In this document: positions 32,996 to 42,873 of the stretch, piece after piece
How the letters are laid out: the number at the start of each line of letters is the position of its first letter
Numbering within the stretch: the first letter of the stretch is position 1
Position numbers and translations under genes: made by a program
From: Allobosea thiooxidans
GTDB lineage: Bacteria; Pseudomonadota; Alphaproteobacteria; Rhizobiales; Beijerinckiaceae
Length of the DNA: 64,000 bases
Direction of reading: 5' to 3'
Assembly (NCBI RefSeq): GCF_900168195.1
Contig: NZ_FUYX01000015.1
Location: 62,001-126,000, forward strand
The notes under the pieces: generated by a model
Databases searched by the model: none
What the model saw: the letters and a program-made list of their open reading frames with translations, nothing else
Told to the model about the DNA's origin: nothing

Positions 32996-34282
32996 CTATT
33001 GCCGGCGCTCGCGCAGCGCGTCTGCCGCCTGATAGCTCCAATAGGTCAGCTGCACCGCGGCCGTGCCGAAGGGGCCGCCGTTCCAGCTCAGGCCGAAGGG
33101 CGCGAACAGCTTGAAGCGGTCGCTGTCGCCCCTGATCGCCTCGGCGATCACCGTGCCGCCGATCGCGGTCGTGTTCATGCCGTGGCCGCCGAAGGCGGTG
33201 CAGTACCAGACGCCCGGCCGGTACTGCCCGATCTGCGGCATCAGATGGCGCGCATAGGACATCAGCCCCGACCAGGCGAGCTCGACCTTGAGCGGCGCGA
33301 GCTGGGGGTAGGTCGTCACCATCTCGCGGCGCAGCAGGGCCGCGACGTCGCGCGGCTCGCTCGTGCGCGTCGTGATCCGGCCGCCCCACAGGATGCGCGA
33401 GCCGCCCTCGACCAGCCGGTAGTAGTCGCCGGCGCGCCGGTCGTCGCCGATGCCGGCGCTGGTGCGGATCGCCTGGCCGATCAGCTCCGGCGCAGCTTCC
33501 GTCAGCAGCACATAGGTCGCGATCGGCAGGAAGGAGCGCTTCAGCGGCGCGAACAGCCCGCCGGTATAACCGCCCGTCGTGAACAGCACCTGTTCGGCCT
33601 CGATGCTGGCTTGCGCCGTGCGCAGGCGCTTCACCGGGCCTTCCAGCTCGCAGGACAGAACCGGCGAACCTTCATGGATCGTGCCGCCGAGCCGCTGGAT
33701 CTCGCGGGCGAGGCCGCGCGCATAGTTGAGCGGGTGGAAGTGGAAGGCGTCGTCGTCGGCGAGCGCGGCGTGGTATTTCGGCGAGCGCAGCAGCGCTTGT
33801 GTCTCGTCATGCCCGAGATAGCGCAGCTTGCGCCCGAAGCGCTTCTCCTGCGCGTCGCGCTCTTCCTGCAGCGCTACGCCACCATCATAGCGCAGGACTC
33901 GCATGATGCCGGGCGAAGGCGCCGCATCGGCGATGCCGAGGCTCTCGATGTTGCGCCGGACGATGCCGACGCCTTCCATCGTCAGGCGGTAGAGTTCCTC
34001 CGCCTGCTCGCGGCCGGCGCGGCGTTCGATGGCGGAGAGCGAGGTCGCATAGCCCGGACTGACGAAGCCGCCATTGCGCCCTGAGGCCCCCCAGGCGACC
34101 CGCTCGGCCTCCAGCAGCAGCACGGAACGCCCGGCGCGCGCCAGCTCCAGCGCCGCGGTCAGCCCTGCGAGCCCGCCACCGACGATGCAGATCTCGGCGG
34201 TCAGGCGCCCTTCGGCGACGGGATAGTTCTCGGCGGAGGCGAGGGTGCGGCGGTAATAGGTGTCGATATAGGAGGAAGGCAT
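32996..34282 (-). CDS. FAD-dependent amine/amino-acid oxidase (DAO family, PuuB-like)
   Basis: A 428-residue flavoprotein with the N-terminal dinucleotide motif CIVGGGLAGLTAALELARAG and then LLEAERVAWGASGRNGGFV, as in gamma-glutamylputrescine oxidase and related enzymes. The C-terminal part has YCTAFGGHGMNTTAIGGTVI, the second FAD-binding region. The length is that of PuuB. Its neighbours (C-S lyase, molybdoenzyme, peptide importer) do not look like a putrescine pathway. I would therefore expect oxidation of some imported amino acid or gamma-glutamyl compound. Confidence 0.88.
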   Translation of the reverse strand: MPSSYIDTYYRRTLASAENYPVAEGRLTAEICIVGGGLAGLTAALELARAGRSVLLLEAERVAWGASGRNGGFVSPGYATSLSAIERRAGREQAEELYRLTMEGVGIVRRNIESLGIADAAPSPGIMRVLRYDGGVALQEERDAQEKRFGRKLRYLGHDETQALLRSPKYHAALADDDAFHFHPLNYARGLAREIQRLGGTIHEGSPVLSCELEGPVKRLRTAQASIEAEQVLFTTGGYTGGLFAPLKRSFLPIATYVLLTEAAPELIGQAIRTSAGIGDDRRAGDYYRLVEGGSRILWGGRITTRTSEPRDVAALLRREMVTTYPQLAPLKVELAWSGLMSYARHLMPQIGQYRPGVWYCTAFGGHGMNTTAIGGTVIAEAIRGDSDRFKLFAPFGLSWNGGPFGTAAVQLTYWSYQAADALRERRQ

Positions 34283-34359
34283 GCGATCTCGCGGCAGGCA
34301 GGCGGAAGGACGTCTGTTCTCGCGGGGGGATGCGGCGGCGCTCCAGCGCCACCGCAGCG

Positions 34360-36702
34360 CTATTCGGCGGCCTGGGCCCCCGGCGCGCCGGGCGGTTCGA
34401 AGGCCTGGATCGGCGGCAGGTTGCCGTCGAAGCGCTCGACCTGCACCGTGGTCAGCTGGCCGGTGCAGCCCTGCGCCAGCGCCGAGGTGCCGACGTCCCG
34501 GGTCAACACGTTCGGGTTGCCGTGGACGCAGAGAGGCTTGTCGTCCTGCGGGTCGGCGGGGTCGTACCAGGCGCCGGTCGGCAGCTGGACCACGCCCCGG
34601 CGGATCCCGTCGGTGAGGCGCACGGCCGCGAGGCAGGCGCCGCGCTGGTTGGAGAGGCGGATGATGTCGCCATCGGCGATGCCGCGTGCCGCGGCGTCGT
34701 CGGGATGCATATGGGCGACCTCGCGGCCGCGATGCTTGGCGTCGCTGCTGTGGCCGCCGAAGTCGAACTGGCTGTGCAGTCGGGTCCGCGGCTGGTTGGC
34801 CACGAGCACGTAAGGGGTGGCCGCATCGGGCACATAGCGCTGACCGAGCCAGGCCGGGTGGCCGGGGCAGTCGGCTTCCCCGAAGCTCGCGATGGTCTCG
34901 GAGAAGATCTCCAGCTTGCCGCTTGGCGTCGGCAGAGGCGCCCCTTCGGGGTCGTTGCGGAAGGCGCGCAGCTTGCCGCCATCGTCGGGCTGTTGCGGCA
35001 GATCGAAACCTTCGCTCGCCCAGAACTCGGCGAAGCTCGGCGCCGGCAGTCCCTTCTCCGCCAGCCCGGCGCGGGTGGGCTCATAGAGATGCTCGAGCCA
35101 TTGCCGGACGCTGCGGCCTTCGGTGAAGGCCTCCGCCGTGCCCAGGCGCTCCGCCAGACCGGCGAAGATCACGTAATCGTCGCGTGCCTCGCCATAGGGG
35201 GCGACCACCGGCTGCATCGGCACCAGCAGCGGGTCGTTGGGGTTGCCGCCGATATCCTCGCGCTCCAGCGTCATCGTGCAGGGCAGCACGACGTCGGCAT
35301 GCCGGGCCGTCGCGGTCCAGGCGAGCTCGTGGACGACCAGCGTGTCGAGGCGGGCGAAGGCCTGCCGCAGCCGGTTGAGGTCCTGATGGTGGTGGAAGGG
35401 GTTGCCGCCGGCCCAGTAGACCAGCTTGATCTCGGGATAGGTCCGCGTCTGGCCGTTGTAGCGATAGCTCGCGCCCGGATTGAGCAGCATGTCGGAAATG
35501 CGCGCCACCGGGATGAAGTCGCTCACGGGATTCTTGCCCTGCGAGAAGGTCGGCATCGGCACCGCATTGTAGCGTCGGCCGTAATAGGCGATGGCGCCGA
35601 GGCCGTAGCCATAGCCGCCGCCGGGCAGGCCGATCTGGCCGAGAGCGGCCGCGAGCACCATGCCCATCCAGACCGGCTGCTCCCCATGTTCGGCGCGCTG
35701 CAGGGCATGGGCCACGACGATCAGGGCGCGCTTGCCGTGCAGGCGCTTCGCCAGCGCCACGATCTGCTCGGCCGCCAGGCCGGTGAGAGGCGAGGCCCAG
35801 GCCGCGTCCTTGGGCTGTCCGTCGCTCTCGCCCAGCAGATAGCGCTCGAAGACCGGCCAGCCGGCAGTGTAGCGGTCGAGGAAGGCGCGGTCATGCAGCC
35901 CGTTGACGACGAGCGTGTGGACGAGGGCGAGCATCAGCGCGGTGTCGCTGCCGGGGATGTTCGCCACCCATTCGGCGCCCGCGCCCGCGGGCAGGTCGGC
36001 GCGCAGCGGGCTGACCAGCAGGAATTCGCAGCCGCGCGCCTTGGCGCGCTCCATGGCGCCGCGCTCGACATGCCGGCTGGTTCCGCCGCCGGCGACCATG
36101 CTGTTCTTCAGCGCCATGCCGCCGAAGGCGAGCACGACCTCGCTGTGCTCGGCCATCTGCTCCCAGGAGACGTTGCGCTTCACCAGGTCCTCGTAGTCGC
36201 CGATGATATGCGGCACGAGGACGGAGGAGGCGCCGGAGGAGTAGCTGTTGACCGACTTCACATAGCCGCCGGTCGAAGTGTTGAGGAAGCGGTGGATCTG
36301 GCTCTGGGCGTGGTGGAAGCGCCCGGCGCTGGCCCAGCCATAGGAGCCGCCGAAGATGGCGCCGGGGCCATGGTCGTCGCGGACGCGGCGCAGTTCCGCG
36401 GCGAGCCTGTCGAGCACCGCCGACCACGACATCGGCACATATTCGTCCCGCCCGCGCCGGTCGTCAGGGCCCGGCCCGTTCTCCAGCCAGCCGCGGCGCA
36501 CCATCGGCTGTGCGATGCGGGCGCGGTGACGCAGCGCCGCCGGGAAGTTCTGGATGATCTCGTTGGGGTCGGGGTCGCCCTCATGCGGACGGACTTCGAG
36601 CTGCCCCTCCTTCATTCGGGCGGAGAACACGCCCCAATGCGAGGTATGCGGGCGAAACCCGTCCTCGGAAGGCTGCTGCGCTGCGTTATCCGATGCGGCC
36701 AT
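34360..36702 (-). CDS. bisC: molybdopterin-dependent S- or N-oxide reductase (BisC/DMSO reductase family)
   Basis: A 780-residue enzyme of the DMSO reductase family. It has SYGWASAGRFHHAQSQIHRF, then VNSYSSGASSVLVPHI with the likely serine ligand of molybdenum, AFGGMALKNSMV, PGSDTALMLALVHTL, and C-terminal ANQPRTRLHSQFD. There is no N-terminal iron-sulfur cysteine motif and no Tat signal, which together with length fits cytoplasmic BisC rather than periplasmic TorA or DorA. I chose the ATG at 36702; longer readings give a tail without a ribosome site. It probably reduces a sulfoxide such as biotin or methionine sulfoxide, or an S-oxide imported by the neighbouring transporter. Confidence 0.9.
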   Translation of the reverse strand: MAASDNAAQQPSEDGFRPHTSHWGVFSARMKEGQLEVRPHEGDPDPNEIIQNFPAALRHRARIAQPMVRRGWLENGPGPDDRRGRDEYVPMSWSAVLDRLAAELRRVRDDHGPGAIFGGSYGWASAGRFHHAQSQIHRFLNTSTGGYVKSVNSYSSGASSVLVPHIIGDYEDLVKRNVSWEQMAEHSEVVLAFGGMALKNSMVAGGGTSRHVERGAMERAKARGCEFLLVSPLRADLPAGAGAEWVANIPGSDTALMLALVHTLVVNGLHDRAFLDRYTAGWPVFERYLLGESDGQPKDAAWASPLTGLAAEQIVALAKRLHGKRALIVVAHALQRAEHGEQPVWMGMVLAAALGQIGLPGGGYGYGLGAIAYYGRRYNAVPMPTFSQGKNPVSDFIPVARISDMLLNPGASYRYNGQTRTYPEIKLVYWAGGNPFHHHQDLNRLRQAFARLDTLVVHELAWTATARHADVVLPCTMTLEREDIGGNPNDPLLVPMQPVVAPYGEARDDYVIFAGLAERLGTAEAFTEGRSVRQWLEHLYEPTRAGLAEKGLPAPSFAEFWASEGFDLPQQPDDGGKLRAFRNDPEGAPLPTPSGKLEIFSETIASFGEADCPGHPAWLGQRYVPDAATPYVLVANQPRTRLHSQFDFGGHSSDAKHRGREVAHMHPDDAAARGIADGDIIRLSNQRGACLAAVRLTDGIRRGVVQLPTGAWYDPADPQDDKPLCVHGNPNVLTRDVGTSALAQGCTGQLTTVQVERFDGNLPPIQAFEPPGAPGAQAAE

Positions 36703-36855
36703 TGGAGCGATCCCGTCGCGACGAAGCTGGCATGACGAGGTTCCGTCATGCCTCTCCCCGGTCGGAAACCGCAAGGGGATTTTGCGCCGGGCCGGCATGT
36801 CCGCCCCGACGCTGGAACGGCGTCGCGGGGACTTCCGTCGTGGCAGGACCGGCCG

Positions 36856-37836
36856 TCAGGCCGCCTTGGCCAGGAAGTCCTCGGCGTAGTGGCAGGCGAC
36901 CTGGCGGCCGTCGACCTCGCGCTTCTCCGGGCGCTCCGCCCGGCAGCGCTCGGTGACATAGGGGCAGCGGGTCGAGAAGACGCAGCCCTTGGGCGGGTTG
37001 AGCGGGGAGGGCAGCTCGCCGCGCAGCACGATACGCTCGCGCTTGCCGGCGTCGACGCGCGGCGTCGAGGCGAGCAACGCCTGCGTATAGGGATGCAGCG
37101 GCCTTGCGTAGATACGTTCCTTCGGCCCGTGCTCGATCGCATTGCCGAGATACATCACCATCACGTCATGGGCGATGTGACGGACGACGCTGAGATCGTG
37201 CGAGATGAAGAGATAGGCGAGCTTCAGCTCGTCCTGCAGATCGGCCAGCAGGTTGAGCACCTGCGCCTGGATCGAGATGTCGAGCGCCGAGACCGGCTCG
37301 TCCGCCACCACGAGCTTGGGCGAGAGGATCAGCGCGCGGGCGATCGCGATGCGCTGGCGCTGGCCGCCCGAGAACATGTGCGGGTAGCGGGCATAGTGCT
37401 CGGGGCGCAGGCCGACCTTGGCCATCATCGCGCGCGCTTTCTCGGTGCGGTCGGCCGCGGAGAGGTCGGTGTTGATCTTGAGCGGCTCCTCCAGGATCGT
37501 CCCGATCTTCTTGCGCGGGTTGAGCGAGCCATAGGGATTCTGGAACACGAACTGCACCGTGCGGCGCAGGCGCTTGCGCTCGCTTGCCGGCGGATTGACG
37601 GCGTCGAGGCCGTCGAGCGTCAGCGCGCCCGAAGTCGGCGTCTCGATCAGCGTCGCCATCCGCGCCAGCGTCGATTTTCCGCAACCGGACTCGCCGACGA
37701 CGGCGAGCGTGCGGCCAGCTTCGACGGAGAAGGAGACCTTGTTCACCGCCTGCAGCTGTGCCGGCGGGCGGAACAGCCCCTGCTTGACCGGATAGACCTG
37801 CGTCAGCTCGCGCGCTTCGATGACCGGGTTGCTCAT
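36856..37836 (-). CDS. peptide-type ABC transporter ATP-binding protein, DppF-like
   Basis: A 326-residue ATPase. It has Walker [28 protein letters not shown], signature [15 protein letters not shown] and Walker [12 protein letters not shown]. After the core comes the oligopeptide-specific C-terminal region with four cysteines in [15 protein letters not shown] and CHYAEDF, which in this family binds an iron-sulfur cluster. The ATG at 37836 has AAAGGAGG upstream. It overlaps the DppD-like gene by four bases (ATGA). Confidence 0.93.
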   Translation of the reverse strand: MSNPVIEARELTQVYPVKQGLFRPPAQLQAVNKVSFSVEAGRTLAVVGESGCGKSTLARMATLIETPTSGALTLDGLDAVNPPASERKRLRRTVQFVFQNPYGSLNPRKKIGTILEEPLKINTDLSAADRTEKARAMMAKVGLRPEHYARYPHMFSGGQRQRIAIARALILSPKLVVADEPVSALDISIQAQVLNLLADLQDELKLAYLFISHDLSVVRHIAHDVMVMYLGNAIEHGPKERIYARPLHPYTQALLASTPRVDAGKRERIVLRGELPSPLNPPKGCVFSTRCPYVTERCRAERPEKREVDGRQVACHYAEDFLAKAA

Positions 37837-38855
37837 CGCACGGCCTCCTTTGTCGGGCCGGCCTCGTCGCGGGCGCGCTCTGCATCCCGGTTCGGGTCGC
37901 CGAGCGGGTAGTGGCAACGCACATGGCCGTCGCGCCAGGGGCGCAGCTCGGGCTGGACGTTGCGCGAGTGCTCGGTCGCATAGGCACAGCGCGGGCTGAA
38001 CAGGCAGCCCTTCGGCCGGTCGTTCAGGCCCGGCACCATGCCGGGGATGGTGGCGAGCCGCGTCGCATTCTCGCTGCGCTCCGGCAAGGCGGCGAGCAGA
38101 GCGGCGGAATAGGGATGCTGCGGGTCGGCGAAGAGCGCGTCGACCTTGCGCTCCTCCATGATCTGCCCGGCATACATCACCATGATGCGCTGTGCGGTCT
38201 CGGCGACGACGCCCATATTGTGGGTGATCAGCACGAGGGCCATGTTCCGCTCGCGCTGCAGCGACATCAGCAATTCGAGGATCTGCGCCTGGATGGTGAC
38301 GTCGAGCGCGGTCGTCGGCTCGTCGGCGATCAGCAGGCGCGGATTGCAGGCGATCGCCATCGCGATCATCACGCGCTGGTTCATGCCGCCGGAGAGCTGG
38401 TGGGGATAAGCCTTGAGGCGACTTTCCGGGGCCGGGATGCCGACCTGTTCGAGCAGTTCGATCGCCCGGTGCTTCGCCGCCCTGCCGCTCATGCCTTCGT
38501 GCTTCCTCAGCGTCTCGGCGAGCTGGAAGCCGATGGTGAAGCAGGGGTTCAGGCTGGTGCTCGGCTCCTGGAAGATCATCGCGATGTCCTTGCCGGTGAG
38601 CTGGCGGCGCTCGCGGTCGGACATGGTCAGGAGGTCGCGGCCGTCGAAGCGCAGCTTGTCGGCGCGGACGCGGCCGGGATAGCCGACGAGGCCCATCAGC
38701 GCGAGCATGGTGACGCTCTTGCCGGAGCCGGATTCACCGACCACGCCGAGCACCTCGCCCTCGTCGAGGGTGAGGTCGATGCGGTCGACGGCGCGTAGCG
38801 TTCCCTGGGAGGTCGGGAATTCGACGCTGAGATTTTCGATTTCGAGAAGGGGCAT
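37833..38855 (-). CDS. peptide-type ABC transporter ATP-binding protein, DppD-like
   Basis: A 340-residue ATPase with Walker [33 protein letters not shown], signature [15 protein letters not shown] and Walker [13 protein letters not shown]. The C-terminal oligo_HPY-type region ([15 protein letters not shown], then CHYPLGD) carries the usual cysteine set with some substitutions. It sits between the DppC-like permease and the DppF-like ATPase. Together they energise uptake of a di- or oligopeptide-like substrate. Confidence 0.93.
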   Translation of the reverse strand: MPLLEIENLSVEFPTSQGTLRAVDRIDLTLDEGEVLGVVGESGSGKSVTMLALMGLVGYPGRVRADKLRFDGRDLLTMSDRERRQLTGKDIAMIFQEPSTSLNPCFTIGFQLAETLRKHEGMSGRAAKHRAIELLEQVGIPAPESRLKAYPHQLSGGMNQRVMIAMAIACNPRLLIADEPTTALDVTIQAQILELLMSLQRERNMALVLITHNMGVVAETAQRIMVMYAGQIMEERKVDALFADPQHPYSAALLAALPERSENATRLATIPGMVPGLNDRPKGCLFSPRCAYATEHSRNVQPELRPWRDGHVRCHYPLGDPNRDAERARDEAGPTKEAVR

Positions 38856-38859
38856 GGGA

Positions 38860-39771
38860 TCAGCGCTTCAGCTTGGGGTCGAGCGCATCGCGCAGGCCGT
38901 CACCGAGCAGGTTGAAGGCAAGCACGGTGATGAGGATGGCGAGGCCTGGGAAGGTAACGACCCACCAGGCGCGCAGCACGAACTCGCGCGCATCGGCGAG
39001 CATGGTGCCCCATTCCGGGGTCGGTGGCTGGGCGCCGAGGCCGAGGAAGCCGAGCGCGGCGGCGTCGAGGATCGCGGTGGAGACGCCGAGCGTCGCCTGC
39101 ACGATCAGCGGCGCGGCGCAGTTCGGCAGGATCTCCGAGAACATCAGGCGGACCGTCTGCGCGCCGCTGACCTGGGCGGCGATGACATAGTCCTTGCTCG
39201 CCTCGGCGATCACGGCGGCGCGGGTGATGCGGACATAATGCGGCAGCACGACGATGGCGACGGCGAGCATCGCATTCATCAGGCCGGGGCCGAGGATCGC
39301 GACGATGACGATGGCGAGCAGCAGGCTCGGCATCGTCATCAGGATATCCATCAGCCGCATGATCGCGATGTCGGCGATGCCCTTGAAGTAGCCCGCGATC
39401 AGGCCGAGCACGATGCCGACGACGATGGCGAGCGCGACGACGGCGATGCCGATCACCAGCGAGAGCCGCGCGCCGTAGAGCAGGCGCGAGAGGATGTCGC
39501 GGCCGATCGCGTCGGTGCCGAGCGGATAGGAAAGCGAGCCGCCCTCCTGCCAGAACGGCGGTTTCAGGAAGACCGCGTTGTTGGTCAGGTTCGGATCATG
39601 CGGCGCGATCCACGGCGCGAACAGCGCGCAGAGCAGCACCAGCACGATGACGATGAGGCCGGCGACGGCGCCGCGGTTGGCGCTGAAATAGGTCCAGAAC
39701 TCGCGCAGCGGGTGCGGCGGGGTTCCGCTCGGCGCGGCGGCGGCGGGGGCTTCGAGGGTTTCGGCGCTCAT
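38860..39771 (-). CDS. peptide-type ABC transporter permease, DppC-like
   Basis: A 303-residue permease. It has a first membrane segment after [18 protein letters not shown], the periplasmic [17 protein letters not shown] region, [20 protein letters not shown] and the EAA-type loop [15 protein letters not shown]. These match the DppC/OppC subfamily. It is followed four bases later by the DppD-like ATPase. It forms the channel with the DppB-like subunit. Confidence 0.93.
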   Translation of the reverse strand: MSAETLEAPAAAAPSGTPPHPLREFWTYFSANRGAVAGLIVIVLVLLCALFAPWIAPHDPNLTNNAVFLKPPFWQEGGSLSYPLGTDAIGRDILSRLLYGARLSLVIGIAVVALAIVVGIVLGLIAGYFKGIADIAIMRLMDILMTMPSLLLAIVIVAILGPGLMNAMLAVAIVVLPHYVRITRAAVIAEASKDYVIAAQVSGAQTVRLMFSEILPNCAAPLIVQATLGVSTAILDAAALGFLGLGAQPPTPEWGTMLADAREFVLRAWWVVTFPGLAILITVLAFNLLGDGLRDALDPKLKR

Positions 39772-39811
39772 GGGCGAAGGCTCCGATGGGAGCTGGAATG
39801 CGAAGGGCGGA

Positions 39812-40822
39812 TCATTTGGCGTGCCTGATGCGGGGGTTGATCAGGCCGTAGAGCAGGTCGACGAAGAGGTTGACGCTCATCACGACCATGCCGAGCAGCA
39901 GCGTGCCGCCCTGCAGGACCGGATAGTCGCGCCGGCTGATCGCCTCGATCAGCCATTTGCCGACGCCGGGCCAGGAGAAGATCGTCTCGGTCAGGATCGC
40001 GCCGGTGAAGAGCGTGCCGACCTGCAGGCCGATGACGGTTACGACCGGGATCAGCGCATTGCGCAGGGCATGCAGCGCGACCACGCGGATCGGCGCCATG
40101 CCCTTGGCCCGCGCCGTGCGGATGTAATCCTCGCCCAGAACCTCCAGCATCGCCGAACGCGTCATGCGCGCGATGACCGCGAGTGGCACGGTGCCGAGCA
40201 CGATCGCGGGCAGGACGAGATGCGACAGCGCCGACCAGAAGGCGTCGATATCGCCGGCGAGCAGGCTATCGATGGTCAGGAAGCCGGTGACCGGCTCGAT
40301 GAAGTACTGCACCGAGATCCGGCCCGAGACCGGCGTGATGCCGAGCTGCACCGAGAACAGCAGGATCAGCAGCAAGCCCCACCAGAAGATCGGCATCGAA
40401 TAGCCGGTGAGCGAGATGCCCATCACGCCATGGTCGAAGATCGAGTTTCGCTTCACCGCGGCGATGATGCCGGCCGGCAGCCCGACGATCAGCGCGATCA
40501 GGATGGCGCAGAGCGCGAGCTCGATCGTGGCTGGGAAGAGCTGGCCGAATTCGGTGAGCACGCTCTCGCGCGTCACGATCGACTTGCCGAGATCGCCCTG
40601 GACGACGCGCTCGATATATTTGCCGTACTGGACGAGCAGCGGCCGGTCGAGGCCATATTCCGTGAGCAACTGGGCATGGCGGGCGGCATCGATGCCGCGC
40701 TCGCCGGCCATGGTCTCGATCGGATCGCCGGGGACCAGGCGGACGAGGAAAAAGGCCAGCAGCGTGATGCCGATGAAGGTCGGGATGACCAGACTCAGCC
40801 GTGTGAAGATGAAGCGCAGCAT
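39812..40822 (-). CDS. peptide-type ABC transporter permease, DppB-like
   Basis: A 336-residue permease starting MLRFIFTRLSLVIPTFIGIT, the usual DppB opening. It has VRLVPGDPIETMAG, and the EAA-like loop MLEVLGEDYIRTARAKGM with LHALRNALIPVVTVIG after it. It lies upstream of DppC, 41 bases apart. The 285-base gap before it (40823-41107) contains the strong hairpin at 41051. This may explain a lower expression of membrane genes than of the binding proteins. Confidence 0.93.
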   Translation of the reverse strand: MLRFIFTRLSLVIPTFIGITLLAFFLVRLVPGDPIETMAGERGIDAARHAQLLTEYGLDRPLLVQYGKYIERVVQGDLGKSIVTRESVLTEFGQLFPATIELALCAILIALIVGLPAGIIAAVKRNSIFDHGVMGISLTGYSMPIFWWGLLLILLFSVQLGITPVSGRISVQYFIEPVTGFLTIDSLLAGDIDAFWSALSHLVLPAIVLGTVPLAVIARMTRSAMLEVLGEDYIRTARAKGMAPIRVVALHALRNALIPVVTVIGLQVGTLFTGAILTETIFSWPGVGKWLIEAISRRDYPVLQGGTLLLGMVVMSVNLFVDLLYGLINPRIRHAK

Positions 40823-41050
40823 GGTTCTGCCATTCTTATCGGCCGAGGCATGTCGTCCTGCGCGGCGGCCTGTCTTGTCATTTTAGTCGAGTTCGAATTC
40901 CGGCGCAGCGGAAACACCAGAATCCGCGAAAGATCAAGAACGCGGTGACAAAAACCGTGGATCGCGATGGTGGCGCCGGCGCTCGAGCGATCGTCGGGCG
41001 AAAGACTCGGAAATCCCAGGGGTATTCGGCGCAACAAATGCGAAGATAGT

Positions 41051-41085
41051 GGCGCCGGCCAAGCAATGAATGCTCCGCCGGCGCC
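41051..41085 (-). terminator. strong hairpin after the second binding-protein gene (attenuator or mRNA stabiliser)
   Basis: GGCGCCGGC at 41051-41059 pairs with GCCGGCGCC at 41077-41085, and the inner AGCA/TGCT adds to the stem. It follows the binding-protein stop by about 22 bases and lies within an operon. Such hairpins between binding-protein and permease genes often allow higher expression of the former. The rest of 40823-41107 shows no gene. Confidence 0.55.
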
Positions 41086-41107
41086 GTTGATTATTGATCG
41101 CTCGCGA

Positions 41108-42724
41108 TCACTTGGCGACCGATACACCGTAGAAGGGCTGCCCGCCGAAGAAGTGGATCTTGTAGTCCTTCACTTCCTTGCGCACCGGCGTGAAAGCCTG
41201 CGCATTGGCGAAGAGCAGGCCGGCCACATCGGCGTGGAAGAGCTCCTGGAAGCGCTTGTAGAGCTTGGTGCGCTCGGCCTGGTCCGTGATCGTGTTGGCC
41301 TTGGCCAGCGCGTCGGAGGCTTCCTGGTTGCACCAGCGCGCCCGGTTGGCCCCGGTCTTCACCCCTTCGCAGGTCCAGCCGGAGAGCAGGATCTGGCTCG
41401 GATCGGGATAATCCCAGGTGTAGCCGAACATGCCGACTTCGTGCTCGCCGGCGCGGCCGCGCTTGAGATACTCGCCCCATTCGAAGGTCTGGATCGTCGC
41501 CTTGACGCCGATCTTCGCCCAGTCGGCCTGGATCAGCTCGGCCGCGCGCCGGCCGTTCGGCATATAGGCGCGCACGACCGGGATCGCCCAGAGCGTCGTT
41601 TCGAAGCCGTCGGGATAGCCGGCCTCCTTGAGCAGGGCTTTGGCCTTCTCCGGATCGTAGGGCCGGGGCTTGAGGTCGGCGTTGTGCGACCAGAGCGAGG
41701 GCGGAACCGCCGCCGCCGTCGGCTTGCCGGTGCCCTGATAGACGGCGTCGATGATCGCGGGGATGTTGGTGGCATAGGCCAGGGCCTCGCGCACCCGCTG
41801 GTCGCCGAAGGGCTTCTTCTCCTGGTTGAAGGCGAGGAAGCTCTGATCGGCGATGCTGCCCTGGAGCAGGTTGATGGTCGGCTCGGTCCTCATCGCGGGT
41901 AGGTCGCCGGGGTTGGGATAGCGCGCGATCTGGCATTCGCCGGAGCGGACCTTGGCGAAGCGCACGGCGGCGTCGGTCGTGATCACGAAGATCAGGTCGT
42001 TGACCAGCGCCATGCGGTCGCGATTGCCGACGGCCTTGGTCCAATGGTCCGGCACCGCCTTGAAGCGGATCACGGCGTCCTTCTGGTAGCTGAGAAGCGA
42101 GAACGGGCCGGTGCCGATCGGCGCGAAATCGACCTGCTCGGGCGTACCCGCCTTGAGCATCGCCGCCCCGTATTCGGCGGAGAGGATCGACATCGGCTCG
42201 ACCGAAAGTGCGCTGAGCAGCGGCGCGTTCGGCTTGGTCAGCGTCAGCTTCACCGTGAGGTCGTCGACCTTCTCGATCGACTTCAGGCTCGGCCGCACGA
42301 TCTCGCTGAAGAACTGGTAATTGCCGCTGCCGACCTTGTTGTAGGGGTGGTTCGGGTCGAACATGCGCTGGAACGAGAAGATGACGTCGTCGGCGTTGAA
42401 CTCGCGCGTCGGCGTGAAGCCCTTGTTGGCGTGCCATTTCACACCCTTGCGCAGCTTGAACGTATAGCTCAGCCCGTCGTCCGAGATCGTCCAGGATTCG
42501 GCCAGGCTCGGGATGATCTGCGAACCGCCGCGCTCCGTCGCGGTCAGCCGCTCGTAGATCTGGGCCGCCACGTCATAGGCGGTGTTCTGGCTGCTGAATT
42601 GCGGGTTCAGGAAATCGGGACTGGCTTCGGAGCAGACGACAAGGGCTTGGGCGCCGGCGACGGCGGGAAGCAACAGGGCGCTCAGCCCCAGCGTCAGGGC
42701 TAAGGAGCGGGCACGAACGGACAT
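41108..42724 (-). CDS. peptide-type ABC transporter substrate-binding protein (DppA-like), second copy
   Basis: A 538-residue family 5 extracellular binding protein with a signal peptide (SLALTLGLSALLLPAVAGAQA). The mature part shows LVVCSEASPDFLNPQF, ERGGSQIIPSLAESWTISDD and [19 protein letters not shown], all typical of DppA. It is a paralogue of the neighbour at 42874: [20 protein letters not shown] and FEWGEYLKRGRAGEHE have close counterparts there. The ATG at 42724 was chosen because the signal peptide follows it directly. The two copies may widen the substrate range of one transporter. Confidence 0.92.
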   Translation of the reverse strand: MSVRARSLALTLGLSALLLPAVAGAQALVVCSEASPDFLNPQFSSQNTAYDVAAQIYERLTATERGGSQIIPSLAESWTISDDGLSYTFKLRKGVKWHANKGFTPTREFNADDVIFSFQRMFDPNHPYNKVGSGNYQFFSEIVRPSLKSIEKVDDLTVKLTLTKPNAPLLSALSVEPMSILSAEYGAAMLKAGTPEQVDFAPIGTGPFSLLSYQKDAVIRFKAVPDHWTKAVGNRDRMALVNDLIFVITTDAAVRFAKVRSGECQIARYPNPGDLPAMRTEPTINLLQGSIADQSFLAFNQEKKPFGDQRVREALAYATNIPAIIDAVYQGTGKPTAAAVPPSLWSHNADLKPRPYDPEKAKALLKEAGYPDGFETTLWAIPVVRAYMPNGRRAAELIQADWAKIGVKATIQTFEWGEYLKRGRAGEHEVGMFGYTWDYPDPSQILLSGWTCEGVKTGANRARWCNQEASDALAKANTITDQAERTKLYKRFQELFHADVAGLLFANAQAFTPVRKEVKDYKIHFFGGQPFYGVSVAK

Positions 42725-42797
42725 GGGCGTTTCTCTCGGGACAGGCGGGAAGACGGATCGGGCGCGGGGCGTCGTGCCCCATCGTCTCCGCCTCCCG

Positions 42798-42826
42798 AAA
42801 CGCGGCCCCGCCGGGGCCGCGTCGTT
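42798..42826 (-). terminator. hairpin between the tandem binding-protein genes
   Basis: CGCGGCCCC at 42801-42809 and GGGGCCGCG at 42813-42821 form a nine-base-pair stem with a 3-base loop, flanked by AAA at 42798 and TTT at 42824-42826. It lies between the stop of the first copy and the start of the second in the direction of transcription. It could attenuate read-through. Confidence 0.5.
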
Positions 42827-42873
42827 TGGCATGCATCAGCCGCGCCAGCATCGTGAGCGGCTGGCGCTTCGGA

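Noticed and set aside
34330..36735. 801-residue plus-strand reading frame opposite the BisC-like gene
   Set aside because: Shadow of the molybdoenzyme; no domain, no ribosome site, and composition typical of an antisense frame.
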